64,000 nt of DNA from Gnetum montanum (taxonomy: Eukaryota; Streptophyta; Gnetopsida; Gnetales; Gnetaceae), in the NCBI GenBank assembly GCA_015680685.1, contig MNCI01026460.1:55037-119036 (forward strand), in the 5' to 3' direction. The translations under genes were made by a program, and so were the position numbers. Below, one piece after another: positions 45,794 to 57,109 of the stretch (within the stretch, counting starts at the first letter, position 1; every line of letters starts with the position of its first letter). The notes beneath the pieces were generated by a model, which worked only from the letters and a program-made list of their open reading frames with translations, did no database searches and had not been told where the DNA came from.

Positions 45794-46570
45794 TGATGAG
45801 CCGTGATATTGCATTCACGATATCACGACCCGTTGAATCTTCTATAAATAAGAGGTGGCTTTCCTATTTTCAATCATCTAGATCTAGACCTTAGCCAAAC
45901 TATAGCAGTTTTACCATTCCAGAGTTAGAATAATTTCCATGTGCCCGCAGTAGGAGTCTCAAAGTGAACGAATCTTTATTCAAGCAAATTGTACCTGAGC
46001 ACACATTTGTGTACGATAATAAAGACAAACTTTCTGATAAACCTTGTAGCATGCGGACTAAGCTAAATAGGATTTAATTATGGTTAAATGTTTAAATGCT
46101 TTCCTAGATAATTAATCTCTCTCAACCCTTAACTCTCCTAGTTAAGTGCATTCAGTACGACCGCTTCGAGCACATGTGTAACGCTTAATAACCCAGTAAC
46201 GAGTAGCGTTTGGTAATCTCAGCAGTGTTGCACTGGTTCAGGGTGTGTACGGCAAGTGGGAACAGATACTGGTGCTATGACGATTAGAACTTAGTTAGTG
46301 AGTAGTTAATGAAAGTTAGTCAATTAGTTTTCTTCACCTTTCCCCATTAGCATAGGACATTAAAAAGATAAAAGATATAAAAATCATATACCTTAAGCTT
46401 ACTTAACCATACAACCGGGACAATACAAGTAAGTTTGGGAAGACAACGATTAATTAACCTTAAGTGTTCCATTAGGGCATGTAAGCACTTAGTCCTTGGA
46501 GTTCGACCGGATCGCACGTGAGGTGCTCGTATTTGTATGGTTGAGTGCAGGGGTACCTCGCCACTCATCA
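45794..46570 (+). repeat. 3' LTR of element D
   Basis: 777 bp, the same length as the 5' LTR, with scattered substitutions. The stem-loop is at about 45973-46025. Followed by CATAG, the target duplication. Confidence 0.9.
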
Positions 46571-47215
46571 CATAGAATAATAATCGTTAATTTAGAAATA
46601 TTAAATTTTGTAAAATATAATGACAAAGTAAACAATAGCAATGAAGTATTAACCTCATGGTAAGACTCTTGATTTGGAAATTCTCAAAACTTGGAAATTC
46701 TCAAATCATGAGTTTGGAAATTCTCAAAACTTGGAAATTCTCAAATCATGAGTTTGGAAATTCTCAAAACTTGGAAATTCTCAAATCATGAGTTTGGAAA
46801 TTCTCAAAACTTGGAAATTCTCAAATCATGAGTTTGGAAATTCTCAAAACTTGGAAATTCTCAAATCATGAGTTTGGAAATTCTCAAAACTTGGAAATTC
46901 TCAAATCATGAGTTTGGAAATTCTCAAAACTTGGAAATTCTCAAATCATGAGTTTGGAAATTCTCAAAACTTGGAAATTCTCAAATCATGAGTTTGGAAA
47001 TTCTCAAAACTTGGAAATTCTCAAATCATGAGTTTGGAAATTCTCAAAACTTGGAAATTCTCAAATCATGAGTTTGGAAATTCTCAAAACTTGGAAATTC
47101 TCAAATCATGAGTTTGGAAATTCTCAAAACTTGGAAATTCTCAAATCATGAGTTTGGAAATTCTCAAAACTTGGAAATTCTCAAATCATGAGTTTGATTC
47201 AAGTGGGCACTAGTT
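46571..47215 (+). repeat. SINE-like remnant carrying a 13 x 40-bp tandem array
   Basis: 46673-47192 consists of 13 identical copies of a 40-bp unit, itself built of two similar halves (tttggaaattctcaaaac and ttggaaattctcaaatcatgag, shown in part). Before it stands attaacctcatggtaagactc, after it gagtttgattcaagtggg; these resemble the A box and B box of the SINE-like family. The array therefore seems to have grown inside such a copy. Confidence 0.8.
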
Positions 47216-47410
47216 AGAAAAAGTTACCATAATTTGTAGGCATGCACTAGCTAACATGCAACAATGGGAATCAACCATGCACAAGATAACACGCAACAAT
47301 GGGAATCAACCATGCTCGAGATAAGATGCAACAATGGGAATCAACCCAAGCTCACAATTTGTAGGCATGCATGAGATAAGATGTAACAATGTGAATCAAC
47401 AAGATGAGTG
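47216..47410. repeat. Imperfect short tandem repeats
   Basis: gcaacaatgggaatcaaccatgc-type units recur about four times between 47255 and 47400, separated by cacaagataa/ctcgagataag variants, and caatttgtaggcatgca occurs twice. Confidence 0.6.
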
Positions 47411-48832
47411 CAACTATAGTAGACCAACAAATGTAGAAAAGTGTTCAAACACTAAGAAGATACAATGGTGATGCTTTGTAGATAGGAAGTAAAGAAAGGC
47501 TTAATTTATAAGTGCAAAGAAGAGTAGGAGAAAGAAGTAGCATTTAGCTCTACCAAATAGTATTCGAGGAAGATGTGAAGAAGTAGCCACCACAAAGTCT
47601 TAAATTTGCGTAAAGGCAAACTAGTGAAAGCATTAATTTTCCAATTATAAGGATGCTAGTGCAAGCATTAACTTTTCAATTATAAGGATCCTCACTTAGG
47701 TAAGCACACGTACTTAACCTAAACCTAAATGCACCATCCACGTATAAATGCATTAAAATGATACCCTCGCATATTATTGTACTAATCTAAAATGTGAAGG
47801 TTCAGTTCTTAAATCAATTCTTTTTGGTTAAATTTAATTCAGTTTTTTTCCCAAAAACCCTCGCCATTCTTGGTACAGCTTCAAAATTTTGCTTGGACTT
47901 CTCTAAATTTGATTTTAGCCTTGAAATTTTTGACTATCAGAAGCAACTTAACTAACAAATACAATTCAAGCAAGCATACAAAATCTAAGAACCCCCGTAT
48001 TGTTGGAATCAGAAGCCACGGAACCAGAGGTGAGGAAACCAAAATAACTGATCTATGCTTATCACCTTTGTCAGTACCGAAGAACAGCACCACAATCGCA
48101 GGATCCGTTCATCTATGGTACTAGACCGTAATGCTGTAAACTCTGACCCTTGTTTACTTGAGCTCCATCGTTGGTCGTGACATACGCCGTTCCGACAGAG
48201 TAACAGTCAGTTTTCACAAAAAATAGCTTTGGGATCGCACCCATCCGTGTGAAATCTAAAGTCAGCAGTGGGATCGTAATTAGCTATCAAACAAATAAAG
48301 TAATAAAAGCCGGCGTCAAAAGAACAAGCTGGAAATCCTCAACTTCACAGAAGATACCATAAAAAGAATGAAGTATGGTGGGGTACAGATTAGAAGAATC
48401 GCAGACGTTGCCCATAAAGTCAACACCAAGTGGACAAGAAAATGGTCTAAATAAACAGTAAAGGATAATTGCTCTCACAACACGCGGAAGAAAATGATTG
48501 CGTCGTGGAATAAATAATTTCTAAAGATATCAGATGAATAAAGAATGATTTGACTAATTTATTTGTCCTTCATTCAGGCGATATCAGTACGCGTGGTAAC
48601 AAAATGCAGTGAATTGTCCCTTGCAGTTCAGATTCACTCTTGTGAACAAAATCAAACGGCTAAACTACATTCCTGACAAATAAAGTAATGTATTCAAAAT
48701 ATTCTGTCCTAAAAAAATATATTCCTCTGGTTATCCGAGGATAAATAAAGCAGTCTGCTTGCAAAAATCTGAGAGGGCTATTCATTAAAAACTATAATTC
48801 CTGTAAGAAAATCTAATCTCCTGATTTCAGCA
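47411..48832. other. Intergenic region and 3' flank of the MYB gene
   Basis: No gene recognised. A 37-bp direct repeat (agcattaa..ttccaattataaggat) is at about 47628-47690. From about 47850 the DNA is less repetitive and likely includes the 3' UTR of the MYB-related gene. Several AATAAA-like signals on the minus strand (for example near 48556-48563) are possible poly(A) sites. Confidence 0.4.
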
Positions 48833-51730
48833 TCAATTGACATGGATTGCATTGCTGTTGGAATTCAGACTGTTGCTGCTAACAGCTGGATTTGCGTGAA
48901 ATGCAGACTCGCTAGAGGATCGATTCAAGAGTTTCAACGAAAGATCTGATGGTTGAATGGGAGCAGGTGAATCCCCAATACTCAATTTAGAAATGCCAGT
49001 CTCCTCGTCAATACTCAGCGGTGCTGTCAGAACTTTTGCTGTAGGCTTCAATATGTTGCAATTTGGAGGGAACTCCATTCTGTTTGGTCTGAAACCAGGC
49101 CACACTGGAACTGGGAAAGGAACCATTGGCGACATAAAACCTGGCATCATTACCGGGATTCCACAAGGCACTGGCACCATAGCCGGAAACTGAGGAAACA
49201 CAGCTTCCTCACCCGCATTTCCCGTTGAAACCATTGATTCATGTTCCTGAGTTGGCATTGGGTTTGTTGGTAAGAACATCATGTGGCTTGTTTCAGGAAT
49301 GGCAGCCTGGTTATACAGAGGATGTGCACCATTAGGCTGTGGAGGAACCTGATTAGAGGTCTCCGTTACAGCATGGCCTGCCGATGAGTCCTGATTCTGG
49401 GAGGAATTACCAGAGGATGCACCAGCAACGGAACTCATTTGCATTTTGGCGCAATTCTCCAAAGCAGAATCAACTGTAGGAACTTGTGAAAGCTCCTCAA
49501 CCCCTGCTGTTGCAACCGCAGAATCCTGCAAATGATAGTTCCAAAATAATGGATAATTTGACGGCCAAGGTCGACAAGATGGCTATGATGTTGAAAAGGA
49601 AGTTGCCGCAAAATAAAATTGGAACAAATAGGTATAGAAAGCACTTACTGGTTCAGCTACAATGTCAAACAGACTAGAGCGCCTCTTCCTCCTTGTCATA
49701 TTAGTCTGTCTAATGAAGAACTTTTGAGCATGACTGGCAACTTGTGTAGGAGTTCGTGTGATGACAAAATTCCTTGCTATTCCTCTCCAGTCACCTTTGC
49801 CAAGTTTTTGCAAACCTACCAGAAACATCCTGTGCTCCTCCTCTGACCATGGCACTCCTAAAAGCATTCCACATATAAATATTAACTAACCATTCTAAAT
49901 GTGAAACTGAAACTGAGAAATTTTATTACGTCCGAGGTGAGCCAATGTATCTATTGGACAGATTTCATAAAAAGAACATGAAATTCAAATACATCTTGCA
50001 TAGAAGCAAGACACTTTGGGCCGATATCATCCCTACTTAATAACAGAATACATTCGCAAGCACACAGAAAAACTAATTCAGATAAGTATATCAAAAGCAA
50101 ACGAATACACAAATTTAACATTAATATTAATTCTATCCCTCCAACATTTTAACTGTCTACAACATGACATAAATGGAAACTGATGCCACTTCCTATGTAA
50201 GAATTCAATGAAAACTAATGTGGAGTAATCTAAATTCCCACTGATTTAGAAAAAGCATAAATTGCATCGATACGCCTTCCATTTACCAAAAAAAGGCACA
50301 CAGAGATTTAAAGTACTAATTGATCATTATTAGACTATATATTCAATCATGCAAAGTTCGTTTTATAAAAAGCTGAACATTTCACAACTTTTTTAACGCC
50401 ATTAATCAGCAATTCGATAAGAAATCCTAAGCATCTCAGAGAGCAGATATCTTTTCTAATTTCTTTATTCCACGACACATGACAAACTCAAGCAAACAAA
50501 CTCCGGCTCATTGTTCAAATTTTACAAAAGTCAAGACTAAAAAGCAAATAATTAATGAAACTAAAACTGATGTAATTCACAAAAGGAACTCCCAATGGAT
50601 TAATGCTATATTATAATTTTAGAAACTACGCTCTTTGGCTAATTAATAAACAAACAAACATCTAGAAAAATATTGCCCAACGAATAATTCAGAACTTCAG
50701 AGAATTAAGAAATTAAGAACACAGGCTTACAGGCGAAAATTATTCCTAATAGGTATGAAAGGAAACAGAGATCGTTACAGAAGTTCAGAATTTCCGGTAA
50801 ACAAAAATCCCTTATAGCTAAGGAGTATCAAGAAAAAATTTTAAACATGAAAAGGGAAATAAATTGCAAAATACTTTAAAGTATCACAACTCAACAGTAA
50901 ATTTCAAAAGGCCGTCAAATATTGCTGGACATCAAGAACTACAGAATCAGGATACAATAAGAAATTCAATATGCAATGAATTTAAATAAGATATGAAAAA
51001 GATTCTCTACAGAAATTAGTTGTATTCTTTTAAGCAATAATTTGCTACGCTGGAGACGCAAAAACAGATTCCAACTCAGATAAACAAAAAATCCTTCAAT
51101 GAAATTTTATCGAAAACAACGGTGTTGCCTTCCTAGGCTAAAATCAAAACAGCAAGACAACTAATGAGAAAAGCGGAAGTAATTTAACAAGCTCAAAAAT
51201 AAAAACGATTCGAATCAAAATACGCAAAAATCATTCAACTAGATTTTTCGAGAGACCGAAGCAATTCGCCAAACTGAAAATGAAAAAAGGGCGCAAAAAG
51301 CCATTCAACGAAAAATTATTCAAAAGGAAAACGCGTGAACTTGCGATACCGAAGGCCAGAAACAAATCCAAATTACTACATGACAAATCATCCACCTCTA
51401 AAATCCTTTCGAAAACGGCGTGATTTGGCGAGGCGGGATTAAAAGGGTACCTTTCTTGCGTTCGCGAGCGGTGGGAGAGGAAGACTCCTGGACGAGGCCG
51501 TCGGAGAGGTAGCCGTCATGAGCAAGATTGCTGCTGCTACAGGTGAAGTTATTGCAGCTGCCGCCATTAACGTTCATGGCGACGAGATTTCCCATACTGG
51601 CGCTCTTGCGGATCGGGCCGTCGGTCAGGCGAACGCCAAAAATCTTCACACCGCCACGGTCACGGTCCCTGTGAGGGCACGTCCTGGAATTGTGGCCATT
51701 GTGCCCGCAGTGCGAGCACTTGCGCGTCAT
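48833..51730 (-). CDS. SHAQKYF-type single-MYB transcription factor with N-terminal zinc knuckle
   Basis: Three exons on the minus strand: 51730-51451, 49857-49649 and 49525-48833, with introns of 1593 and 123 bp. All splice sites are GT/AG (aagaaag|gtaccc, ttttag|gagtgcc, gaacca|gtaagt, tttgcag|gattctg) and in phase, giving 393 residues. Order: CCHC zinc knuckle [16 protein letters not shown] (residues 3-18); VKIFGVRL, close to the R/KLFGV repression motif (about 28-35); one MYB repeat from [12 protein letters not shown] to [15 protein letters not shown] (about 95-145) with the SHAQK(Y/F)F signature and the basic [14 protein letters not shown]. The C-terminal half is Ser/Pro/Met-rich and ends with a DLSLKLL EAR-like motif. 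Plant proteins of this kind (KUA1/MYBH and MYBS3 relatives) act as nuclear DNA-binding repressors in growth, sugar and senescence responses. The exact orthologue is not decided. No disruption seen. Confidence 0.92.
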
Positions 51731-52380
51731 TCTGAATCTCCGGATCTGATCACGTCCCCTCTCTCTCTCTCACAGAGCAAACCAAAACACCGCGACAAAC
51801 GTAAAAATGAAAAACAGAACCGAAGAAATTCACTAAGACACAAACAGATCACAGAGGCCGTACACTTCGCTCAACCAGACAGGGCTTGCATAAAATGGAA
51901 AGCATAAGAAGAAGAAGCAGCAGCAGAAGCAGATAACAGGCCAGGAAGAGCAGCAACACAAGCAGAGAAGAAGAATACCGCACAAGTAAATAGAAAAAAC
52001 GGGAGGAAGGGGGTTTTGTGTGCCATTAATAGAGTGAATCGGTGGCAGTGTCAGTTGGACTTTGTTGAATCTGCAATATCTTATTTTAGCCAACGGACGG
52101 TGCAGAGCAATCCACGCGCCTGGGCCCCTGCTCTTTATCTATGCTCATGCTCATGCCATATTGCCATAGTATTGTATGGCATATGCCATGTTTCCATGCA
52201 TGCATGCCCCTCGAAGCTTCCGGAAATGACATGCGATGCATGTGCGCCCGTGTTTGGCCACGAGTCTACCGAACTGGCCGCCCACGTGGTTAATCTTTGT
52301 TACTATTTTCGGAGAATATCGATAAACACTGTTACTTATTATTATCGGATAACCATGTGAATTTGTTCCGATTCCCGTGG
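51731..52380 (-). promoter_or_regulatory. 5' UTR and promoter region of the MYB gene
   Basis: A GA-rich tract on the gene strand (about 51757-51772) lies just before the start, and CTT/GCT-rich sequence at 51905-51935. Both are common in plant 5' UTRs. No TATA box was fixed with confidence. Confidence 0.35.
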
Positions 52381-53490
52381 GTGCTTACCGTGAATTATTC
52401 ATCAAATGGCACTAACCTTGAAAATATTCTTTTTATGTAAACATCTTACCAATTCAATATAAGGTATAGAGTGTACTCTACTACTTAGTGCTATGCTTGT
52501 ATGTCCTGTTCTATTTATAGTCATCTAGGTCCAAAAGCCACTCATAGGTTTTTCCAATGGTGTTTTTTCCTTTTTTTTTTAACTTTGTTTTTTGCTTGAT
52601 TTTATATATTTCAGTATAGTTTGTTTGATGGTGTTTTTCCCTTATTTTTTAACGTTTTTTTCTTGATTTTATAAATTTTAGTATAGTTTGTTGGAGGGTG
52701 TTTTTTTCCTTTTTTTTACGTTTTTTTACTTGATTTTGTATATTTTAGTATAGTTTGTTAGATGGTGGGTTTTCCTTATTTTTTAGCATTTTTTTACTTG
52801 ATTTTATATATTTTAGTATAGCTTGTTGGAATTGAACTTGTAGTTGGTAACTTGTATATCTTTTTTTAACGGGGTGGTGAGGATTAATAAACCTTTCAAT
52901 GTTGTTTTTTCCTTAATTTTTTATGTTAATTTTTACATAATTTTTATATTTTAATATAGTTTATTAGAATTGAACTTGTATCTTATAATTTGTATATCTT
53001 ATTAAGAAAGGTAGTGAGGATATTAGATGGAAGAATAGGAATATGTTTATTGAAATAAAGAGCTTAATTTTATATTTGTGGTTAATTTTGCTTGAATTGA
53101 AATCAGACCTTATGTATAAGGTTGCTTTTCCCTAAAATTTTAAGTTTGTTTTTTACTTATTTTTTATATTTTAATATAGTTTATTTGCATTGAACTTGTA
53201 GTTCATCACTTGTATGTCTTATTAAAAAGGGAAATGAAGATATTAGAGAAAATAATAAGGAATGTGTGTATCAAAAGAAGAAGCTAAATTTTATATTTAT
53301 AGTTCATGTTGAACTTACTTTTATGATGTCAAAAACTGATGTGACAACACAATATAGTATACAAAGTGGTGCCTTTAATGCAACTCACACTTACTTTTAT
53401 AGTGTCAAAAACTTACGTGATAACACAATATAGTTTACATAGTGATGCCTTTAGACTAACTTGAACCTACTTGTATACTTAAGAGTGTCA
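52381..53490. repeat. AT-rich tandem repeats upstream of the MYB gene
   Basis: At about 52548-52830, four imperfect 67-68-bp units, each with a T-rich run, cttgattttatatattt and agtatagtttgttgga. Longer variants of the same motif with ttgaacttgtag continue to about 53300. A pair of about 75-bp units (agtgtcaaaaac..gtgacaacacaatatagt) lies at 53330-53450. No coding signal. Confidence 0.6.
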
Positions 53491-53494
53491 AAAA

Positions 53495-53635
53495 CCTAAA
53501 ATTGTATTATCTCGATGTAGGAAGTTGAAATAATTGAAACATAGGTACACTTGAAGATTTATAGAAGTTTATAACTTAGTGTTACCTAGTAAAATCGAGC
53601 ATATGACTAAGCTAACACCTCATTGTTGAAATTAT
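53495..53635 (-). repeat. SINE-like copy 3 (internally shortened)
   Basis: Reverse complement carries gaggtgttagcttagt, then directly cgattttactaggtaac, gttataaacttctataaatc and tatgtttcaattatttc. The tract between the A box and B box is shortened. Confidence 0.5.
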
Positions 53636-53654
53636 ACTATTCAGGGGAGGGGGG

Positions 53655-53810
53655 AGGTTGTTGGAACTCAAAATAATTGAAACATAGATACACCTCAAGA
53701 TTTATAGAAGTTTATAACTCAATGCTACATAGTAGAATCAAACTTGTGACTTGGGGTTACTAAGCCAAGACTTGTACCACTAGGCTAACACCTCTCACAA
53801 TTATGAAACT
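53655..53810 (-). repeat. SINE-like copy 4
   Basis: Reverse complement has ttagcctagtggtacaag and the B-box-like acaagtttgattc with normal spacing, followed by the conserved body. Ends in a C/T-rich tail near 53645-53660. Confidence 0.6.
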
Positions 53811-54298
53811 ATACTATTTGACTATGTGTACTCCTATATATCACCAATATGATATTTTCATATAATTTAAACAAAACATGCGTAGTAGTTTCAAATAAAC
53901 ATACCACTTAGAATCAAACATGCGACTTGCAAATCACAACCACATGCCCTAAGTGAGTGAGCAATGCCTCATTGACATAGTTATATAAGGAGGTCATTCT
54001 TGCTAGTTTCTCTAAATATGGTTTAAAATATTTTTTTAATATTGTGTCAACCCAAACTATGACTTAGAATTTGGTTGGGGGAGGGGGTACTTGAAAGAAT
54101 GACTATAAGTACACCCTAAGGCATATGAGATAGCATGCATGAGAAAAGTAGGGAATTACTAGACTTGAAACTATTTGATTATATATAGCTAACATGACAC
54201 TTTTGTAGAATATAGGTAAAACGTAATGATGATACAAATATGATTCAAACTTCTAACTTCTTTAACTATTTGAATCCCCTTGCATTATTTTCACATCC
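53811..54298. other. AT-rich intergenic DNA
   Basis: No gene. A weak reverse copy of the SINE-like sequence may lie at about 53905-53985 (tgaggcattgctcactcactt on the reverse strand, in part). Confidence 0.35.
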
Positions 54299-54445
54299 CA
54301 CAATGAGGTGTTAACCTAGTGGTACAAGCCTCGTAACTCTATGTCATAGGTGTGATTCTACCAAATAGCATTGAGTTACAAACTTCTATAAATTTTGAAG
54401 TGTACCTATGTTTCAATTATCTTGGGTTTCAACAACACCTCTTAT
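54299..54445 (+). repeat. SINE-like copy 5
   Basis: gaggtgttaacctagtggtacaag, then ataggtgtgattctacc, gagttacaaacttctataaa and tatgtttcaattatcttggg, ending in ttccaacaacacct-like sequence. Confidence 0.6.
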
Positions 54446-55957
54446 AATCATATTTTTTTAAAATAGTAAATTTTTAAGAACCATAAAGTGGTGATTGAAA
54501 TTAAGCTCAGGAATCCCTTGGGACACGCTTGAATTAATTTCTACATTGCTTGGGGGCACCCACTGTTTTCGCTCTTTCCTTTTTCGAAAGTGAAACCGTA
54601 AAGCAAGTCCGAGTTTCTTGAAAGCGAACGCGTCGGGTGGGAAGTCGGCGTCGTAAAAGAGAATGCCATGGCCATGCATGAAGTTGGCCCAGAATGCATG
54701 CATCATACATGAACCTGAATGCTTTCAACTTCACACATGAACATGACATATGATGGGCCGCGCCCAGCCCGTGACCATGCATGCGCATCCGTGTCGTAAG
54801 ACATGAAATGAAAACATGATGATGATGATGATAATGATCATGAACTGGATTTTGGGATTTCGAGGGCCAGAGCCAACAAAGATGTGGATAATGGTGCGCC
54901 ACCCTCCACTCCCCGTAATAGCTTGGCCCGCAAGTAAAAGCTATTTATTATGACAAGCGTTATGAGCTGTTTCTTGCTGTTCGCTTTGCTTCCGTTCGGT
55001 TCGTTTGTTTTTTAATGGAACTTTTTATCTTCTGCCCAAAGGTGGGTTTTCTTTCTTTCTTTTTGCTGTTTGGTTCTCCCATGGTTTTATCCAAGAAAGA
55101 TTAATTGTTATCCGCCTTTCCGCCCCGTATAAGCTTTCAACATGTCGCCCATTATCTTATCTAATCCAAAATTAAAAAATGGCGTTGCTTGTCCGGACAT
55201 GGAAAACGAAATGTGACCCCTTCTTCATGTTCTTCTTGTTTCGGCGCGTGATTTCTTTGCTTTTCCAATTGACTCGTGTTAGTTGTTGTTTTGTTGAGGC
55301 ACAGTAGCCCACGTGACGTAAAACCACTTAAATGTCCTGCCCGGCCAATCATCTGCGCTGCCTCTGCAGATCCAAACTTTGTCCACAAAGGACGATCGTA
55401 AGGCGACAAAATATATAGGCTTTAATTTTCGTTTAATATTTGTTTAAGCCACCAGCGGACGGCCCTCAGAATTTAGTGCATAGCTCTCGGTTTCCCGTAC
55501 GTTTCAGGCACACCAAGTTCCCTAGATATAAAGCTATGTGCTTACCATTGTAGCTGACTTGTCCTCGTAAGATTAATTGCCCATGATGATAGTTTTGCCC
55601 ACTCTTACATCCAGCAAGCTATCAATAATTCCTTGAATATTTGGTAGTTACCACTCTCAATATTGACAGTTACAAGATGGTGCCACCACTTCCATCATTC
55701 AAAGGTAGTGAGGTGTTTTTTGAAAATAAATGGTTCCTTGATGGAAGGAATATCATATATGAATATAAATAGAATGGATGGTCCAACAAGAAACTAGAAG
55801 ATCCAAAGTGAATTTTCTATCAATCCTAAAAAACTTGAAGTGATTTTTCTCATGAGAGATCCAAAAGGGTTGGAAACAACATTAGATATTGACTAGATAG
55901 TAGTAATTCCTTTTTTTAAAAGTAGGCAAGCTTCAAAAGTGGATGCACCATTACCAG
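54446..55957. other. Unassigned, partly GC-richer unique DNA
   Basis: 54560-55420 is richer in GC than its surroundings and contains unbroken frames (for example minus 54902-54534 and 55409-55161), but none resembles a known family and none has a clear start or codon pattern. A CACGTG core followed by ACGTA (gcccacgtgacgtaaa) lies near 55308-55323. It could be the flank or promoter of a gene now lost. 55560-55957 shows nothing recognisable. Confidence 0.3.
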
Positions 55958-56219
55958 TGATGAGCAGCAAGGTACCCCTACACCCAACCATATGAATCAC
56001 AAGCATTCACACATGATTGGGTTGAATTTCGTGGATGGGACTAGTTATGTATCTAAATCGTTATGCTTTGATCGTAGTTCGTTGTCTTTCCACTTGGACT
56101 AGTGGTAGCTTTGTCACATATGGTTTAGTCCAAAGTGATGTATATGATGTTGTCTAATTGTATGCTACTCCTAATGACACCAAAGAGATAAATTAATTAA
56201 GCTAATGAACAATGGAAAC
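55958..56219 (-). repeat. Element F 3' LTR, left part
   Basis: Starts TGATGAG and follows the C-type LTR (compare 28290-28560). It stops at caatggaaac, where E is inserted. Confidence 0.7.
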
Positions 56220-56750
56220 TGATGAGTGGCGAGGTACACCTACACTCAACCATATGAATATGAGCGTTCATGCACGATTTGGTCAAACTTCGTAGATGGA
56301 TTAGTTGTGGTATTTAGATTGTTACACGTTGATCACAGTTCGCTATCTTCCCACCTGGACTTGTATTTGCTTTATCACGTATGGTTTAGTCCAAAGTGAG
56401 GTGTATGATGTGGTCCTAACTAGTGCTACTCCTTGGGACAATGGAAATAAATTTGTTTAAGCTAATAGGGAAAGGGTGAAGAGAGTCTAAGCTAGCCTAA
56501 GTGCGATGAGCATCTGTCCCTTAATCATTTGTGCACATCTTGGACCTTGTGTACTACTACTGGGATTACCAAGCGCATGTCCTAGGTACACTACTAGGAT
56601 ACCAAGTAGTCACACTTAAATGCTCGTGATTAAGTCGTACTCATTCCACGTTTACTAACAGGGATAGGAGATGAGGGTAGAGAAATATTAATTACAAAGC
56701 AATAAATAACAATTAAAATTAATTGAATGCTGCAATGATGAAGTAATCTC

Positions 56751-56803
56751 AATCTTTATTGCCAGTCATGTGCGTGTCCAAGTATGTCACACTTGAATAA
56801 AGG
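56751..56803 (-). promoter_or_regulatory. R-region stem-loop, element E left LTR
   Basis: Arms aatctttatt (56751-56760) and aataaagg (56796-56803) pair except at one position. AATAAA lies in the arm on the element strand. Confidence 0.5.
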
Positions 56804-57109
56804 TTCTGTACAATTACAATCATCACACTGCGGCATGCACCGAGAAAAGGGTTGAGAGGAAAAACTGACAAAAAGATCCTACTCTAACACTAACTTCCTA
56901 TTACTTTCCTATGCGCCCCATTGTGTATTTATAGGCTCACACGGGAACCACGATATCATGTATTTGATATCGCTTGTCAGGCCACGATATTGCGTACCTG
57001 ATATCAGGGGTCCGATATCGAGACTCATCAGACCTGATATCTTGTACCCGATATCACGGGTCTGATAACAGGGGTCTGATATTAGCACCTGGCAAACCAT
57101 GATTCATCA

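Larger units (their letters stand above)
39514..46570 (+). mobile_element. Ty3/Gypsy element D; complete ends, most of pol deleted
   Basis: 7057 bp with two LTRs of 777 bp each (39514-40290 and 45794-46570), a tRNA-Asp-type primer site, gag, protease, then a direct jump into the last codons of integrase. RT, RNase H and most of integrase are absent. A perfect CATAG target duplication flanks it, so it moved as this unit. Both LTRs carry the R stem-loop and TATA box. gag has frameshifts and several stops. The purine tract catgggggta precedes the 3' LTR. Confidence 0.9.

Noticed and set aside
46673-47192. Tandem array as a CRISPR array
   Set aside because: Units are identical and contiguous with no unique spacers, and the context is plant nuclear DNA.
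55308-55323. G-box/ABRE-like pair as a proven promoter
   Set aside because: No gene was found next to it, and such short motifs occur by chance.
55940-55957. gcaccattaccag before element F's LTR as a primer binding site
   Set aside because: The purine tract on the other side shows that this is a 3' LTR, so no primer site belongs here; the likeness is weak.
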